This document shows positions 40,021 to 49,729 of a stretch of 64,000 nucleotides of DNA, in pieces. Made by a program: the position numbers and the translations under genes. Source of the DNA: an uncultured Erythrobacter sp. (GTDB taxonomy: Bacteria > Pseudomonadota > Alphaproteobacteria > Sphingomonadales > Sphingomonadaceae); NCBI GenBank assembly GCA_947501005.1, contig CANMTU010000001.1:1388501-1452500 (forward strand), written 5' to 3'. How positions within the stretch are numbered: the first letter of the stretch is position 1; every line of letters begins with the position of its first letter. Under the pieces are notes generated by a model that saw only the letters and a list, made by a program, of their open reading frames with translations, searched no databases and was not told the DNA's origin.

Positions 40021-41037
40021 ATGTCCGTTTCCCTCAAGCCGCTGTCCCAGCAAACGATCGTCATCACCGGAGCTTCGTCGGGCATCGGTCTCGCCACGGC
40101 CCGCCGCGCCGCCCGCAAGGGTGCGAAGGTCGTGCTCGTTTCGCGAAACGGAGAGGCGCTGGCCGAAGCGGTCGCGCAGATCGAGGCCGATGGCGGCAAG
40201 GCGGCGTGGATCGCCGCCGACGTCTCCGAATACGATTACGCCGAGAAGGTCGGCGCGAAGGCACAGGAGGCGTTCGGCGGTTTTGACACCTGGGTAAACG
40301 ACGCGGCCTCCTCCCTCTACGCCCGGCTCGAAGAAGTTTCGGAGAAGGAACACAAGCAGGTGTTCGATACCGGCTATTTCGGCACCGTCGCCGGGGCGCT
40401 CTATGCTGCGAAGGAATTGCGCAAGCGCGGCGGCGGGGCGATCATCAATGTTGGCTCCGTCCTGTCGGAACGGGCGGTACCGATCCAGGGCACCTATTGC
40501 GCGATGAAGCACGCCGTCCTCGGCTTCACCGAGGCACTGCGCATGGAACTGGCGGAGGAGAAGACCGGCATTTCCGTTACCCTGATCAAACCGAACGGGA
40601 TCGACACGCCCTATCCCGAACACGCCCGGAACAAGATGGACCGGCCTGCCTCCATTCCGCCGGTAATCTACGATCCGGAACTGGTGGCGGAAGCGATCTG
40701 CTTCGCTTGCGAAACCCCACGCCGCGAATTGCTCGTCGGCGGACAGGGATACATGCTGACCAAGTTCGGCAATCTGTTTCCCGGCACATTCGACAAGGTG
40801 ATGGAGAAGTTCTTCATGGAACCCGCTCAGTCGAGCAAGACCCCGCCGGAAACCGGCACGAAGGACAACCTGTTCGAACACCGCAAGGATGGCCGGGTGC
40901 ATTCCAACCAGAACAATTTCGTGCGCAAGAGCAGCCTTGCCCTGAAGGCGCAGATGTATCCAGTCGCCGCAGGAGCGATCGGGCTTGCCGCAGCGGCAGT
41001 GACCGGGTTGCTGATGAAGGGGTCGCGGCGCCGGTGA
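40021..41037 (+). CDS. SDR family oxidoreductase with C-terminal membrane anchor
   Basis: 338 residues. TGASSGIG cofactor motif, catalytic Ser in NVGSVLSERAVP and YCAMKHA as YxxxK. The usual NNAG is replaced by VNDAAS. After the 250-residue SDR domain there is an extra 85 residues ending in a hydrophobic helix (YPVAAGAIGLAAAAVTGLLM) and a basic RRR tail, suggesting membrane attachment. AAAGGAG lies about nine bases before the ATG. It is convergent with rimK, 10 bp apart. Substrate unknown. Confidence 0.85.
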   Translation: MSVSLKPLSQQTIVITGASSGIGLATARRAARKGAKVVLVSRNGEALAEAVAQIEADGGKAAWIAADVSEYDYAEKVGAKAQEAFGGFDTWVNDAASSLYARLEEVSEKEHKQVFDTGYFGTVAGALYAAKELRKRGGGAIINVGSVLSERAVPIQGTYCAMKHAVLGFTEALRMELAEEKTGISVTLIKPNGIDTPYPEHARNKMDRPASIPPVIYDPELVAEAICFACETPRRELLVGGQGYMLTKFGNLFPGTFDKVMEKFFMEPAQSSKTPPETGTKDNLFEHRKDGRVHSNQNNFVRKSSLALKAQMYPVAAGAIGLAAAAVTGLLMKGSRRR

Positions 41038-41047
41038 CGCGGGCGGC

Positions 41048-41953
41048 CTAGCCGTTGCCCTTGGTCTTGGTCTTGCCGTCCTTCGCCTTGGCCGCGATGA
41101 ATTCGATGATCTGACCGGCGATATCCTTGCCGGTCGCATTCTCGATCCCTTCGAGGCCGGGCGAGGAGTTGACCTCCATGATCACGGGGCCGTGATTGCT
41201 GCGCAGCATGTCGACCCCGCAGACGTTCAGCCCCATATGCTTTGCCGCGCGCACGGCGGTGGAGCGTTCCTCGGGCGTGATCTTGATGACCTGCGCGCTG
41301 CCGCCGCGGTGGAGGTTGCTGCGGAAATCGTCGGGCGCGCCGGTGCGCTTCATTGCGGCGACGACTTTCCCGCCGATCACCAGCACGCGAATGTCGGTCC
41401 CGCCGGCTTCGTTGATGAACTCCTGCACCAGGATGTTGACGTTGGCACCGCGAAACGCCTCGATCACCGATTTGGCACTGCTCATCGTTTCGGCAAGGAC
41501 GACGCCGATGCCCTGCGTCCCCTCCAGCAGTTTGATGACCACCGGCGGCCCGTTGACGGCGCGGATGATCTCTTCGGTCTGCTTGGGATCGTGGGCGAAG
41601 GCGGTGAGCGGCAGGCCGAGCCCGTATTTCGCCAGGATCTGCATGCTGCGCAGCTTGTCACGACTGCGGCCGATGGCGACGCTCTCGTTCAGGGGCCAGC
41701 ATCCGCGCATCTCGAACTGGCGCAGGATGGCGAGGCCGTAATTGGTGATCGAAGCGCCGATCCGCGGGATGACCGCATCGTAGCCGGTCGCCGGTTCGCC
41801 GTTGTAGAACACCTGCGGGCGATGGCTGGCGATATGGACGGTGCAGCGCAGAGTGTTGAGAATGTCGAAATCGTGCCCCCGCTCCTCCGCCGCCTGTTTG
41901 AGGCGCCTGTGCGAATAGAGATTCGCATTGCGCGCGAGCATCGCGATTTTCAT
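41048..41953 (-). CDS. rimK: RimK-type ATP-grasp alpha-L-glutamate ligase
   Basis: 301 residues, the E. coli length. [18 protein letters not shown] and [17 protein letters not shown] open the N-terminal domain. The ATP-grasp domain has [47 protein letters not shown], and the Mg-binding [14 protein letters not shown]. RimK adds glutamates to the C-terminus of ribosomal protein S6 in E. coli. The upstream gene is a RimB-like peptidase, 10 bp away on the same strand, and rpsF is 3.6 kb off. Confidence 0.95.
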   Translation of the reverse strand: MKIAMLARNANLYSHRRLKQAAEERGHDFDILNTLRCTVHIASHRPQVFYNGEPATGYDAVIPRIGASITNYGLAILRQFEMRGCWPLNESVAIGRSRDKLRSMQILAKYGLGLPLTAFAHDPKQTEEIIRAVNGPPVVIKLLEGTQGIGVVLAETMSSAKSVIEAFRGANVNILVQEFINEAGGTDIRVLVIGGKVVAAMKRTGAPDDFRSNLHRGGSAQVIKITPEERSTAVRAAKHMGLNVCGVDMLRSNHGPVIMEVNSSPGLEGIENATGKDIAGQIIEFIAAKAKDGKTKTKGNG

Positions 41954-41963
41954 GCGGAAATCC

Positions 41964-42428
41964 TTACGGTACGTGTCCTTCGACGACCGGGTTTTCCGGA
42001 GTCTGCAACCATGAGTGGCCGCTATCCACGAAGAACCGGCGACGCAAGTAAGACCGCCCGATCAGCATCGGAAAGCGCATGTCGCTCCGGTCGGCGAGGC
42101 TTATTTCGGCCCGGTGCTCGACATCGCCGATGCGCAGCGGAGTCTTGACGATGAAACGCGTCTGCCGGTCACCGTTGGAGCTGGTGATGGTGCGCTTGTC
42201 GACATGCACCGCCTCGCAGATCTGGCGCACGTGCTGCCGCTCGAAATCGACTGCGAAACGGACGTATTTCAGCCCGTCCCGCTCGAATTGTTCGAGGACC
42301 GTTCCGTGCAGCGAAGTCGTCCGCGCGCCGGTGTCGATCTTGGCGGGCACGCCGCCCAGGCCAAGCTCGGGCAGGTGAACCAGTTCCCGCCAACCGACGA
42401 CCGGCAGCGCCTTGCGCGGGCTTACCAC
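41964..42428 (-). CDS. rimB: RimB-like / PF05618 peptidase-family protein
   Basis: 154 residues from a GTG at 42428 overlapping the dipeptidase stop (GTGGTAA). The family is named 'ATP-dependent zinc protease' but carries a retropepsin-like Asp-Thr-Gly motif: here [30 protein letters not shown] near the C-terminus is the other conserved block. In Pseudomonas the RimABK set links such a protein to trimming RimK-added glutamates; the pairing with rimK here supports that role. The open frame continues far upstream, antisense-like in composition, and was rejected. AAAAGG sits upstream of the GTG. Confidence 0.85.
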   Translation of the reverse strand: MVSPRKALPVVGWRELVHLPELGLGGVPAKIDTGARTTSLHGTVLEQFERDGLKYVRFAVDFERQHVRQICEAVHVDKRTITSSNGDRQTRFIVKTPLRIGDVEHRAEISLADRSDMRFPMLIGRSYLRRRFFVDSGHSWLQTPENPVVEGHVP

Positions 42429-44272
42429 CCGGCCTTTTCGCCCTTGTTCTGCCGTTCGAGCCACTGCATCAGCGGCGCGAAATATTCCAGCATCGGCTTG
42501 GCGCTCATCTCGCGCGTTCCGGTGAACGCCTCCAGCGCCTCGGGCCAGGGTTCGGATGCGCCCATTTCCAGCATCGCGTTGAGTTTCTCGCCCACTTCCT
42601 CGTTGCCGTAGAACGAGCAGCGGTGAAGCGGCCCCGTCCACCCCGCCTGTTCGCACGCCGCCTTGTAGAATTGGAACTGCAGGATGCGCGCGAGGAAATA
42701 GCGGGTGTAGGGCGTGTTGCCGGGAATGTGATATTTCGCGCCCGGATCGAAGGCATCGGCCGGCCGCTCGACCGGCGGGGTGATGCCCTGGTATTCGCGC
42801 TTCAGATCGACCCATGCCTTGTTGTAGGCATCTTGGCTGATCGACCCGTCGAACACGCCCCAGCGCCATTTGTCGATCAGCAGGCCGAAGGGCAGGAAGG
42901 CGACCTTGTCCATCGCCTGGCGCAGCAGCAGGCCGATATCCTTGTCGGCACTGGGCACGTTCGCCCGGTCGAGCAGGCCGATCTGGACGAGATATTCCGG
43001 CGTGATCGACAGCGCGACGAAATCGCCGATCGCCTCGTGGAACCCGTCATTCGCGCCGTTGAGGTAGAAATACGGCTGTTCCTTATAGGCGCGCTGATAG
43101 TAATTGTGGCCGAGTTCGTGATGGATCGTCACGAAATCGTCGGCATTCACCTTGATGCACATCTTGATGCGGATATCGTCCTTGTTGTCGATATCCCAGG
43201 CCGAGGCATGGCAGACCACCTCGCGGTCGGCCGGTTTGGTGAACAGGCTGCGTTCGTAGAAGGTTTCCGGCAGCGGCTTGAAACCAAGCGAGGAATAGAA
43301 GCCCTCGCCGGTCTTCACCATATCGAGCGGGGTCTTGTTCTGCGCCGCGAGCAGTTCGCCGATGTCGTAGCCGAGCTCGCCCGAGCCGGCGGGGGCGACC
43401 AGCGGATAGATATTGCCCCATTCCTGCGCCCACATATTGCCCAGCAGGTCGGCGCGGATCGGGCCGGTGCGCGGCTGCACCGCGTCGCCATATTTCTCGT
43501 TCAGCTTCTTGCGGACATAGGTGTGCAGCGCGACGTAGAGCGGCTTGGTTTCCTGCCACAACCGCTCCGTCATGGTGGTGAAGTCGTCGGCGCTCATGTC
43601 GTAGCCCGAACGCCACATCACCCCGGTATCGTCGAAGCCCAGTTCCTGCGAGCCTTCGTTCGCGATGCCGACCATGCGGGCATAGTCGCCCTTCATCGGC
43701 GCGCCGACATTGTCGTGCCAGCTTTCCCACATCTCGGCATATTCGGCCGGCGTATGGTCGAGATTGCCCATCTCGGCCTCGATATCGCTGCCATTGATCG
43801 GCTTGCCGTTGAGCGTGCCCTGCCCCTTGCCGTAATCGCTCGAAAGCTTGGTCGCGATCTGGTTGAGTTCGTCCGCCGCGTTCGGCGTGGTCGGCGCGGG
43901 CAGGACGAGGCCGTTGCGCATGATCGCAAGCTTGCGCGCGACATCGGGATCGAGACCCTGTACATCGTTGAAGCGCGCGGCGGCGAGCGCATAGGCCACG
44001 CTCTTTTCCGTGCCGACGGCATTGATCCGCGCAGCCATCGCGTCGGTATCGGGGGTGATGTAGGTGTAGTTCACCCAGTTCACCTTGCTCGCCTCGACCG
44101 AATAGTCGAACATGTCCTTTTCGGCAGCGGCGACGAATTGCGCGGCGCCCGCCGGGGTGAGCGGATATTCCGCGATCGCTTCCTGCGCCGGCGGCGGCGC
44201 ATCCTGCGCGGCGGCAGGCGCAGAGGCGAGCGCGATGGCGAGCGCGGAAAGCGCGGTTGCGGTAAGTTTCAT
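42422..44272 (-). CDS. Peptidyl-dipeptidase, M2 family (bacterial ACE)
   Basis: 616 residues. A Sec signal peptide (MKLTATALSALAIALASAPAAAQ) targets it to the periplasm. Catalytic zinc motif HHELGHNYYQ (HExxH) with third ligand in HEAIGDF about 23 residues on, both typical of angiotensin-converting-enzyme relatives. It removes C-terminal dipeptides from peptides. The ATG at 44272 starts the signal peptide; the ATG at 44317 adds a polar stretch that would spoil it. It is upstream of rimB and rimK and overlaps rimB by 7 nt. Confidence 0.93.
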   Translation of the reverse strand: MKLTATALSALAIALASAPAAAQDAPPPAQEAIAEYPLTPAGAAQFVAAAEKDMFDYSVEASKVNWVNYTYITPDTDAMAARINAVGTEKSVAYALAAARFNDVQGLDPDVARKLAIMRNGLVLPAPTTPNAADELNQIATKLSSDYGKGQGTLNGKPINGSDIEAEMGNLDHTPAEYAEMWESWHDNVGAPMKGDYARMVGIANEGSQELGFDDTGVMWRSGYDMSADDFTTMTERLWQETKPLYVALHTYVRKKLNEKYGDAVQPRTGPIRADLLGNMWAQEWGNIYPLVAPAGSGELGYDIGELLAAQNKTPLDMVKTGEGFYSSLGFKPLPETFYERSLFTKPADREVVCHASAWDIDNKDDIRIKMCIKVNADDFVTIHHELGHNYYQRAYKEQPYFYLNGANDGFHEAIGDFVALSITPEYLVQIGLLDRANVPSADKDIGLLLRQAMDKVAFLPFGLLIDKWRWGVFDGSISQDAYNKAWVDLKREYQGITPPVERPADAFDPGAKYHIPGNTPYTRYFLARILQFQFYKAACEQAGWTGPLHRCSFYGNEEVGEKLNAMLEMGASEPWPEALEAFTGTREMSAKPMLEYFAPLMQWLERQNKGEKAGW

Positions 44273-44333
44273 AAGAACCCTCGACCCATTGTCGTTACAC
44301 TTGCGACCGGACTGCACCCGCCGACGCGGTTAA

Positions 44334-45095
44334 TCAAGTCGGTTCGCCGAGCCAGTCCGCCATCGCCTGCCCCAGATCGGGCTTGGTGACGCTGCCCATA
44401 TGGGTGCCGGGCACTTCGACATATTTGGCATAGGGGAGTAACGACGCCAGATCCTCGGCGCTGCCATTGTCTTGGTCCGCGTCACCGCAGACGACAAGCG
44501 TGGGCAATCGGACATTCGCGAGGTCCGCCGGATCGAGATCGGGGATCGTATCGAGCAGCAGGCGGGCGGCGATCCGGTCGGTCCCCTGCGACTTGAGGAA
44601 CTGCATCGAGAAATAGGCCGGATCGCTTCTCTCGATCGCGTCGAATTCGTCGATCACGCGCTTGAAGAAAGCGCTGCGCCCGGTCCAGTCGGCCAGGCCC
44701 GCCGTGCCCATTCCCCCTACGATCAGGCGCGCGGGGCGCACGATCCCATGCGCCGTGGCATGCAACGCAGTCCGCGCGCCCAGCGAGAAGCCGCCAAGGT
44801 CGTAGGCGTCGAGCGAGAGGTGGTCGACCAGCGCCGCGACATCGCGCACCAGCACGTTGGGGGGATAGCGCGCCGGCTCGTGCGGTGCCTCGCTTTCCCC
44901 GTGAACCCGGAAATCCGGCATCAGCACCTCATAGCCCGCGGCGGCGATCCGCTCCGCATGACCGAACTTGATCCAGTTCATCGCGGCACTGGAAAACAGG
45001 CCATGCAGCAGCACGATCGGCCGCCCCTGCCCCATCCGGTGCAGCGCCAGCCGCGTCCCGTCGAAGCTTTCGAAGAATGTGGTTTCAACCGTCAT
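44334..45095 (-). CDS. Alpha/beta hydrolase
   Basis: 253 residues. Oxyanion segment LLHGLFSSAAMNW, nucleophile elbow GGFSLGAR, an acid candidate in CGDADQDNGS and histidine in VPGTHMGSV. The MPDFRVHGESEAP loop follows. No signal peptide; probably a cytoplasmic esterase or lipase-like enzyme of unknown substrate. The frame is open upstream to 45341, but that part overlaps the lipoprotein gene in another frame, so I use the ATG at 45095. Confidence 0.85.
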   Translation of the reverse strand: MTVETTFFESFDGTRLALHRMGQGRPIVLLHGLFSSAAMNWIKFGHAERIAAAGYEVLMPDFRVHGESEAPHEPARYPPNVLVRDVAALVDHLSLDAYDLGGFSLGARTALHATAHGIVRPARLIVGGMGTAGLADWTGRSAFFKRVIDEFDAIERSDPAYFSMQFLKSQGTDRIAARLLLDTIPDLDPADLANVRLPTLVVCGDADQDNGSAEDLASLLPYAKYVEVPGTHMGSVTKPDLGQAMADWLGEPT

Positions 45096-45102
45096 GCCAA
45101 TC

Positions 45103-45729
45103 CTATCGGTAGAAGCAGGTGACGCCGGCAAAGACCGACAGGAGCGGGGCGGCGTCAGCATCGCTCTCGACGAACCCGCCGAGCCTGCCGCCATCGGCCG
45201 CCCGGAAGGCGATCTCGTGTTCCAGCGTGCTGTCGACGCGTTGTGCCCCGGCGCGGGCGCGAAGCTGCGCCAGATCGGCGGCGGACAGATCGCTGCCGCC
45301 GGCGCCGGTGAAGGCCGTGCCTTCCGCCATCGTCGCGACATAGCCGACGAAGCGTTCGTCCCGCAGATTGATCTGGATGGTGCCGAAATCGGCGGCGGTC
45401 ACGGGGCCGGCGCCGCATTCCTGATCCGTTCCGGTCCTCGGTTGGCCGAGCACGTTCGAGACGGCAGCCATGACTGTCGCCTCGCTGTCCCCGAACCGCA
45501 GCGGGATCGCCTCGCGCGGACCTGGCCCCTGATCCGCGATCGTCAGCCCGTCGCCGCGCAGGGCGAAAGCGACGCTGCTGCGCCCGCGCGAGGCGGCGTC
45601 GGGGGCCGGCGTGACCTTTTCCGTCGGCATTGCGAACGAGGCCGCATCGCCCTCTGCCGTACCGCCGCCCCCGCAGGCGGACAGGCACAGGCAGGCGGCG
45701 AGCAGGCCGGGCAAGCGGCGCGGGATCAT
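45103..45729 (-). CDS. Hypothetical lipoprotein, coupled to asd
   Basis: 208 residues. Signal peptide with lipobox LCLSACGGGG (Cys19). The mature part begins with a Gly/Ala-rich linker and contains repeated beta-type stretches (ATVMAAVSNVLGQP, FGTIQINLRDERFVGYVA). The C-terminus has one cysteine (VTCFYR), and CGAG occurs midway, so a disulfide is possible. I recognise no family. The ATG overlaps the asd stop by 4 nt (ATGA) and the gene ends 8 bp before the hydrolase gene, so the three are probably one operon. Confidence 0.75.
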   Translation of the reverse strand: MIPRRLPGLLAACLCLSACGGGGTAEGDAASFAMPTEKVTPAPDAASRGRSSVAFALRGDGLTIADQGPGPREAIPLRFGDSEATVMAAVSNVLGQPRTGTDQECGAGPVTAADFGTIQINLRDERFVGYVATMAEGTAFTGAGGSDLSAADLAQLRARAGAQRVDSTLEHEIAFRAADGGRLGGFVESDADAAPLLSVFAGVTCFYR

Positions 45730-46751
45730 CCCTTCTTCAGGCACTCACGCCCGAGAAGCTCGGCAATTTGCACCGCATTGAGAGCTGCACCCTTGCGCAG
45801 ATTGTCGGAGACGCACCACAGCACGATGCCGTTATCGACCGTCGGATCCTCACGCACGCGGCTGATATAGGTCGCGCTGTCGCCCGCCGCCTCGACCGGG
45901 GTGATGTATCCGCCGTCCTCGCGCTTGTCGACCAGCATGCAGCCGGGCGCCTCGCGCAGGATGTCCTGCGCCTGTTCGGCGGAGATCTCGTCCTCGAACT
46001 CGATATTCACCGCCTCGGAATGGCCGACGAACACCGGCACCCGCACGCAGGTGGCGGACAGCTTGATCTTGGGATCGAGGATCTTTTTCGTCTCGACCAC
46101 CATCTTCCACTCTTCCTTGGTCGATCCATCGTCGAGGAAGACGTCGATATGCGGGATGACGTTGAAGGCGATCTGCTTGGTGAACTTCACCGCCTCGGTC
46201 TGGTCGCCGACGAAGATGCCGCGGCTCTGTTCGAACAGCTCGTCCATCCCCGCCTTGCCCGCGCCCGACACCGATTGGTAGGTCGAGACCACGACGCGCT
46301 TGATCCGCGCCGCATCGTGCAGCGGCTTGAGCGCGACGACGAGCTGCGCGGTCGAGCAATTGGGATTGGCAATGATGTTGCGCTTTGCGTAATCGTGAAT
46401 CGCCTCCGGGTTCACCTCCGGCACGATCAGCGGCACGTCCGGCTCCATCCGGTAGAGCGAGGAATTGTCGATCACCACGCAGCCCGCCGCGGCAGCCTTG
46501 GGCGCATATTCCTTGGCCGCGGCGCTGCCGGCGGCGAACAGCGCGATGTCCCACCCCGCCCAGTCGAAATGCTCGATATTGCGGCATTTCAGCATCTTGC
46601 CGCTGTCGCCGTATTCGACTTCGGTGCCGTGGCTGCGCGAACTGGCGACCGCGGCCACCTCGTCCACCGGAAATTCGCGCTCTGCCAAGATCTGCATGAT
46701 CTCGCGCCCGACATTGCCCGTCGCGCCGACGACTACTACCCGATAACCCAA
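45726..46751 (-). CDS. asd: Aspartate-semialdehyde dehydrogenase
   Basis: 341 residues from a TTG at 46751 that has GGAG seven bases upstream and gives MGYRVVVVGATGNVG. It reduces aspartyl phosphate to the semialdehyde for lysine, DAP, threonine and methionine. The catalytic cysteine is Cys132 in NPNCSTAQ, and the conserved histidine is in RVPVFVGHSEAVNIEF. An ATG at 46778 would add nine residues before the Rossmann strand, which the family lacks. Confidence 0.96.
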   Translation of the reverse strand: MGYRVVVVGATGNVGREIMQILAEREFPVDEVAAVASSRSHGTEVEYGDSGKMLKCRNIEHFDWAGWDIALFAAGSAAAKEYAPKAAAAGCVVIDNSSLYRMEPDVPLIVPEVNPEAIHDYAKRNIIANPNCSTAQLVVALKPLHDAARIKRVVVSTYQSVSGAGKAGMDELFEQSRGIFVGDQTEAVKFTKQIAFNVIPHIDVFLDDGSTKEEWKMVVETKKILDPKIKLSATCVRVPVFVGHSEAVNIEFEDEISAEQAQDILREAPGCMLVDKREDGGYITPVEAAGDSATYISRVREDPTVDNGIVLWCVSDNLRKGAALNAVQIAELLGRECLKKG

Positions 46752-46836
46752 TGCATATCTCCGATCTGCTGCCCGCATTCACATAAGAAGGCGCGGGCGA
46801 GGCGCAACGTCATTCCGGCTTGGCGAGGGACAAGCC

Positions 46837-49086
46837 CTACTCCGGCGGGGTCACCCCATTCGCCTCGAGAAAGCGGAACACCGTGTTGTAGCGGTGCGGC
46901 GAGATGTTCTCGCCCGAAACGCGGTGGGTGTAGCCGGGATAGAGCATCATCTCGAACGGCACGTTGGCTTCCTGCATCGCCGCGATGACCGCGGTCGCAT
47001 TCTCGAACACGACATTGTCGTCGGCCATGCCGTGAATGATCAGCAGCGGGTCCTCGATCGCGCCCGCCTGGGGCAGGACCGAAGCGGCGGCATAGGCTTC
47101 GCCATCCGTCTGCGGCGTGCCCATGTAGCGTTCGGTATAATGGGTGTCGTACAATTCCCAGCGGGTGACCGGCGCGCCGCTGATCCCGGCGGCGTAGAGC
47201 CCTGGATCGGCCTGCAACTGCTTCAATGTCATGTAGCCGCCGTAGGACCATCCATCGATGGCGATCTTGACGGGATCGACGAAAGGCAGCGTTTTCAGAT
47301 ACTCCGCCCCCGCCTTCTGGTCGCGCACCTCGGCGCCGCCCATCGCGCGATAAATCGGCTGCTCGAACGCGACGCCGCGATTGGCGCTGCCGCGATTGTC
47401 GAGCGCGAACCAGATATAGCCCTTGTCGACGATCGCCTGCCGCAGCGCGCCGTCCCACCCCTTGGTGACTGTCTGCGGCCCGGGCCCGCCATAGTGGTAG
47501 AAATAGACCGGGTAGCGCTTGCCTGCCTCAAGCTCCGGCGTGACCATCTCCCAATGCAGCGTGGTGCCGTCCTCCGCCGGGATCGTGCCGTATTGCGTCG
47601 GGCGGTGGCTGGCGAGGAACGGGGCGTAGGGATGATCGGCATCCACCTGGTTCTCCTCGATCCAGGTCAGGCGGTTGCCCTGCTGATCGGCAATGTAACT
47701 TTGCGGCGGCTGCTTGTCGGCGGAACGGGAGACAAGCAACGTCTGGCCCTCCGAGTCCATGCTGGCGGCATTGACGAAAGCGGGATCGGTCAAGCGCGTG
47801 ACCTGTGCCGGGTTCGCGAGGTCGAACGAATAGACCTGCTGCGCCAGCACATCGTCCTTCGTCGCCTGGAAGAACACGCGCCCCGCCTGTTGATCCACCC
47901 CGACGAGGCGGGTCACCACCCATTCGCCTTTCGTAAGCTGCGTCCACCTACCATTCGCATAGCGATAGAGGTGGCCGAACCCGTCTCGTTCCGACCACCA
48001 GATGAGAGAAACGTCGTCCAACCACTTGTAATTGTTGGACAGGTTGATCCAGTAATCCGGCACCGCCGCATTCTCGGTGAACAGCACCTCGCTGCGTCCG
48101 GTCGCCGGATCGACCTTCAGCATGTCGAGCTTGGTCTGGCCGCGGTCCTGTCGCTGAACGTAAAGCGCGCTGCCGTCGGGCGCCCAGTCGACCCGGGCGA
48201 GGTAGATGTCGGGATCGTCGCCCAGATCGACCTTGACCCGCGCACCGCCATCGGGGTTCATCACATAAAGTTCGACGCGCGCGTTGGGGCTGCCCGCCAC
48301 GGGATAGCGCTGCTCGAACACTTGAGTGCCGGTCGCCCCGATCGCGGCGCGGGTGACGATGCCGACGCCGCTCTCGTCGAACCGTTCGACCGCGATGCGC
48401 TGATCGTTTGGCCCCCACCAATAGCCGGTCAGCCGGTCCATTTCCTCCTGCGCGACGAACTCCGCCTCGCCCCAGCGGATGGCCTCGCCGCTTTCCTCCG
48501 GCGTGATGGGCTGCGCGTTCCCGCCGACGCCGCCGACATAAAGCCGCCCGTCCCGCACGAAGGAGACGTAGCGCCCGGTGCTGCTGAGCGCGGGGTTTAG
48601 CTCGCTTTCCTCCGTATCGGTCAGCCTTAGGACCTCACCGCCGAGCCGGGCAAGGTAGAGATCGCCGTCGAGCGGGACAAGCACGCCAGACCCGTCCTGC
48701 GCCCATTGGTAGTCGATAATGCCCTTGAGGCTGCCCACCCGCGCCCGCTCGCGCTGCATCTTCTCGGCCTCGGACAGTTCGCGGCCCGAGCCGATCTGCT
48801 CGCTGTCGACCAGCATCGCCCATTCGTTCGTCTGCCGGTCGTAAGCCCATAGATCATAACGTTCGCGGTCGTCCGCCCGGTTGCGCAGCAATGTGAGGTA
48901 GCGCCCGTCCGGCGACAGTTTTGGCTGGCGCGGCGTCGGCCCGTCGAGCGAGGGGGATGCGAACACGCGTTCGAAGGTCAGGTCCATGCCGGCGCTTTCC
49001 TTTTGTGCTGTATGATGATCCGCCAGAGCGGGCGCGGACAGGCAGGTGCCGAGGGCAAGAACTGCGGCAAAAGTAAGCGACCTCAT
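46837..49086 (-). CDS. Dipeptidyl peptidase IV-type S9 peptidase
   Basis: 749 residues. Sec signal (MRSLTFAAVLALGTCLSAPALA) and then a long beta-propeller domain (DPPIV_N) to about residue 480, with repeats such as LSPDGRYLTLLRN and SSTGRYVSFVRDGRLYV. The C-terminal S9 domain has nucleophile GWSYGGYM, aspartate in IIHGMADDNVV and histidine in YPGYTHRVS. It cleaves X-Pro (or X-Ala) dipeptides in the periplasm. Transcribed just downstream of rplS but with its own upstream region. Confidence 0.94.
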   Translation of the reverse strand: MRSLTFAAVLALGTCLSAPALADHHTAQKESAGMDLTFERVFASPSLDGPTPRQPKLSPDGRYLTLLRNRADDRERYDLWAYDRQTNEWAMLVDSEQIGSGRELSEAEKMQRERARVGSLKGIIDYQWAQDGSGVLVPLDGDLYLARLGGEVLRLTDTEESELNPALSSTGRYVSFVRDGRLYVGGVGGNAQPITPEESGEAIRWGEAEFVAQEEMDRLTGYWWGPNDQRIAVERFDESGVGIVTRAAIGATGTQVFEQRYPVAGSPNARVELYVMNPDGGARVKVDLGDDPDIYLARVDWAPDGSALYVQRQDRGQTKLDMLKVDPATGRSEVLFTENAAVPDYWINLSNNYKWLDDVSLIWWSERDGFGHLYRYANGRWTQLTKGEWVVTRLVGVDQQAGRVFFQATKDDVLAQQVYSFDLANPAQVTRLTDPAFVNAASMDSEGQTLLVSRSADKQPPQSYIADQQGNRLTWIEENQVDADHPYAPFLASHRPTQYGTIPAEDGTTLHWEMVTPELEAGKRYPVYFYHYGGPGPQTVTKGWDGALRQAIVDKGYIWFALDNRGSANRGVAFEQPIYRAMGGAEVRDQKAGAEYLKTLPFVDPVKIAIDGWSYGGYMTLKQLQADPGLYAAGISGAPVTRWELYDTHYTERYMGTPQTDGEAYAAASVLPQAGAIEDPLLIIHGMADDNVVFENATAVIAAMQEANVPFEMMLYPGYTHRVSGENISPHRYNTVFRFLEANGVTPPE

Positions 49087-49298
49087 CGTCTCTCCGAAAC
49101 TGGCGCCGGGCAATCCCGCCGGCAATGCTTGCCCGGTTCCTCGCAAGCGCTGGCGGCGAAAGCAAGGGCGTATGGTGGTTCGGGTTCGCGCGAGGATCAT
49201 GGCCGATCGGCAAGGTCCGGCGGTGGCGATGCGGCTGCGGCATACCGGTCGGGGGGTCTACAGGTCGGCGTTTCCCTATTCCCATCAGGTCCCACGCA
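49087..49298. other. Intergenic region upstream of the S9 peptidase
   Basis: 212 bases between the peptidase start and the rplS terminator. Open frames exist on the plus strand, but they overlap the terminator and look non-coding. The peptidase promoter should be here; I cannot define its boxes with confidence. Confidence 0.4.
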
Positions 49299-49331
49299 AA
49301 AAGGGCGGCTCCCGTAACCGGGGCCGCCCTT
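49299..49331 (-). terminator. Rho-independent terminator after rplS
   Basis: On the minus strand GGGCGGC (plus 49323-49329) pairs with GCCGCCC (plus 49303-49309), followed by TTTTT. It closes the ffh-to-rplS side of the cluster. Confidence 0.85.
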
Positions 49332-49360
49332 TGCCGAAATTCATCGCTCTGAAGGCGAGT

Positions 49361-49729
49361 TTACGCCTTGGGCGCGTTCTCGCGGCGTTCGGCGATGCGC
49401 GCGCGCTTGCCGGTGCGGCCGCGCAGGTAATAGAGCTTCGCACGGCGCACGATGCCGCGACGCACCACGCTGATGCTGTCGACGATGGGCGAGTAAAGCG
49501 GGAACACACGCTCCACACCTTCGCCGAAGCTCAGCTTGCGCACGGTGAAATTGCTGCCCATGCCGCGGTTCGAGCGGGCAATGACGACGCCTTCGAAGTT
49601 CTGCACACGCTCGCGGTTGCCTTCGATGACCTTCACGCCGACGCGCACGGTGTCGCCCGCGCGGAATTCGGGAATGTCCTTGCCGAGATTGGAGATCGCC
49701 TCGGCTTCGAGTGTCTGGATCAGGTTCAT
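49361..49729 (-). CDS. rplS: 50S ribosomal protein L19
   Basis: 122 residues. [42 protein letters not shown] and [15 protein letters not shown] are L19 marks. L19 sits at the 30S-50S interface. The ATG overlaps the trmD stop by 4 nt (ATGA), so L19 synthesis is coupled to trmD, as in most bacteria. Confidence 0.98.
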   Translation of the reverse strand: MNLIQTLEAEAISNLGKDIPEFRAGDTVRVGVKVIEGNRERVQNFEGVVIARSNRGMGSNFTVRKLSFGEGVERVFPLYSPIVDSISVVRRGIVRRAKLYYLRGRTGKRARIAERRENAPKA

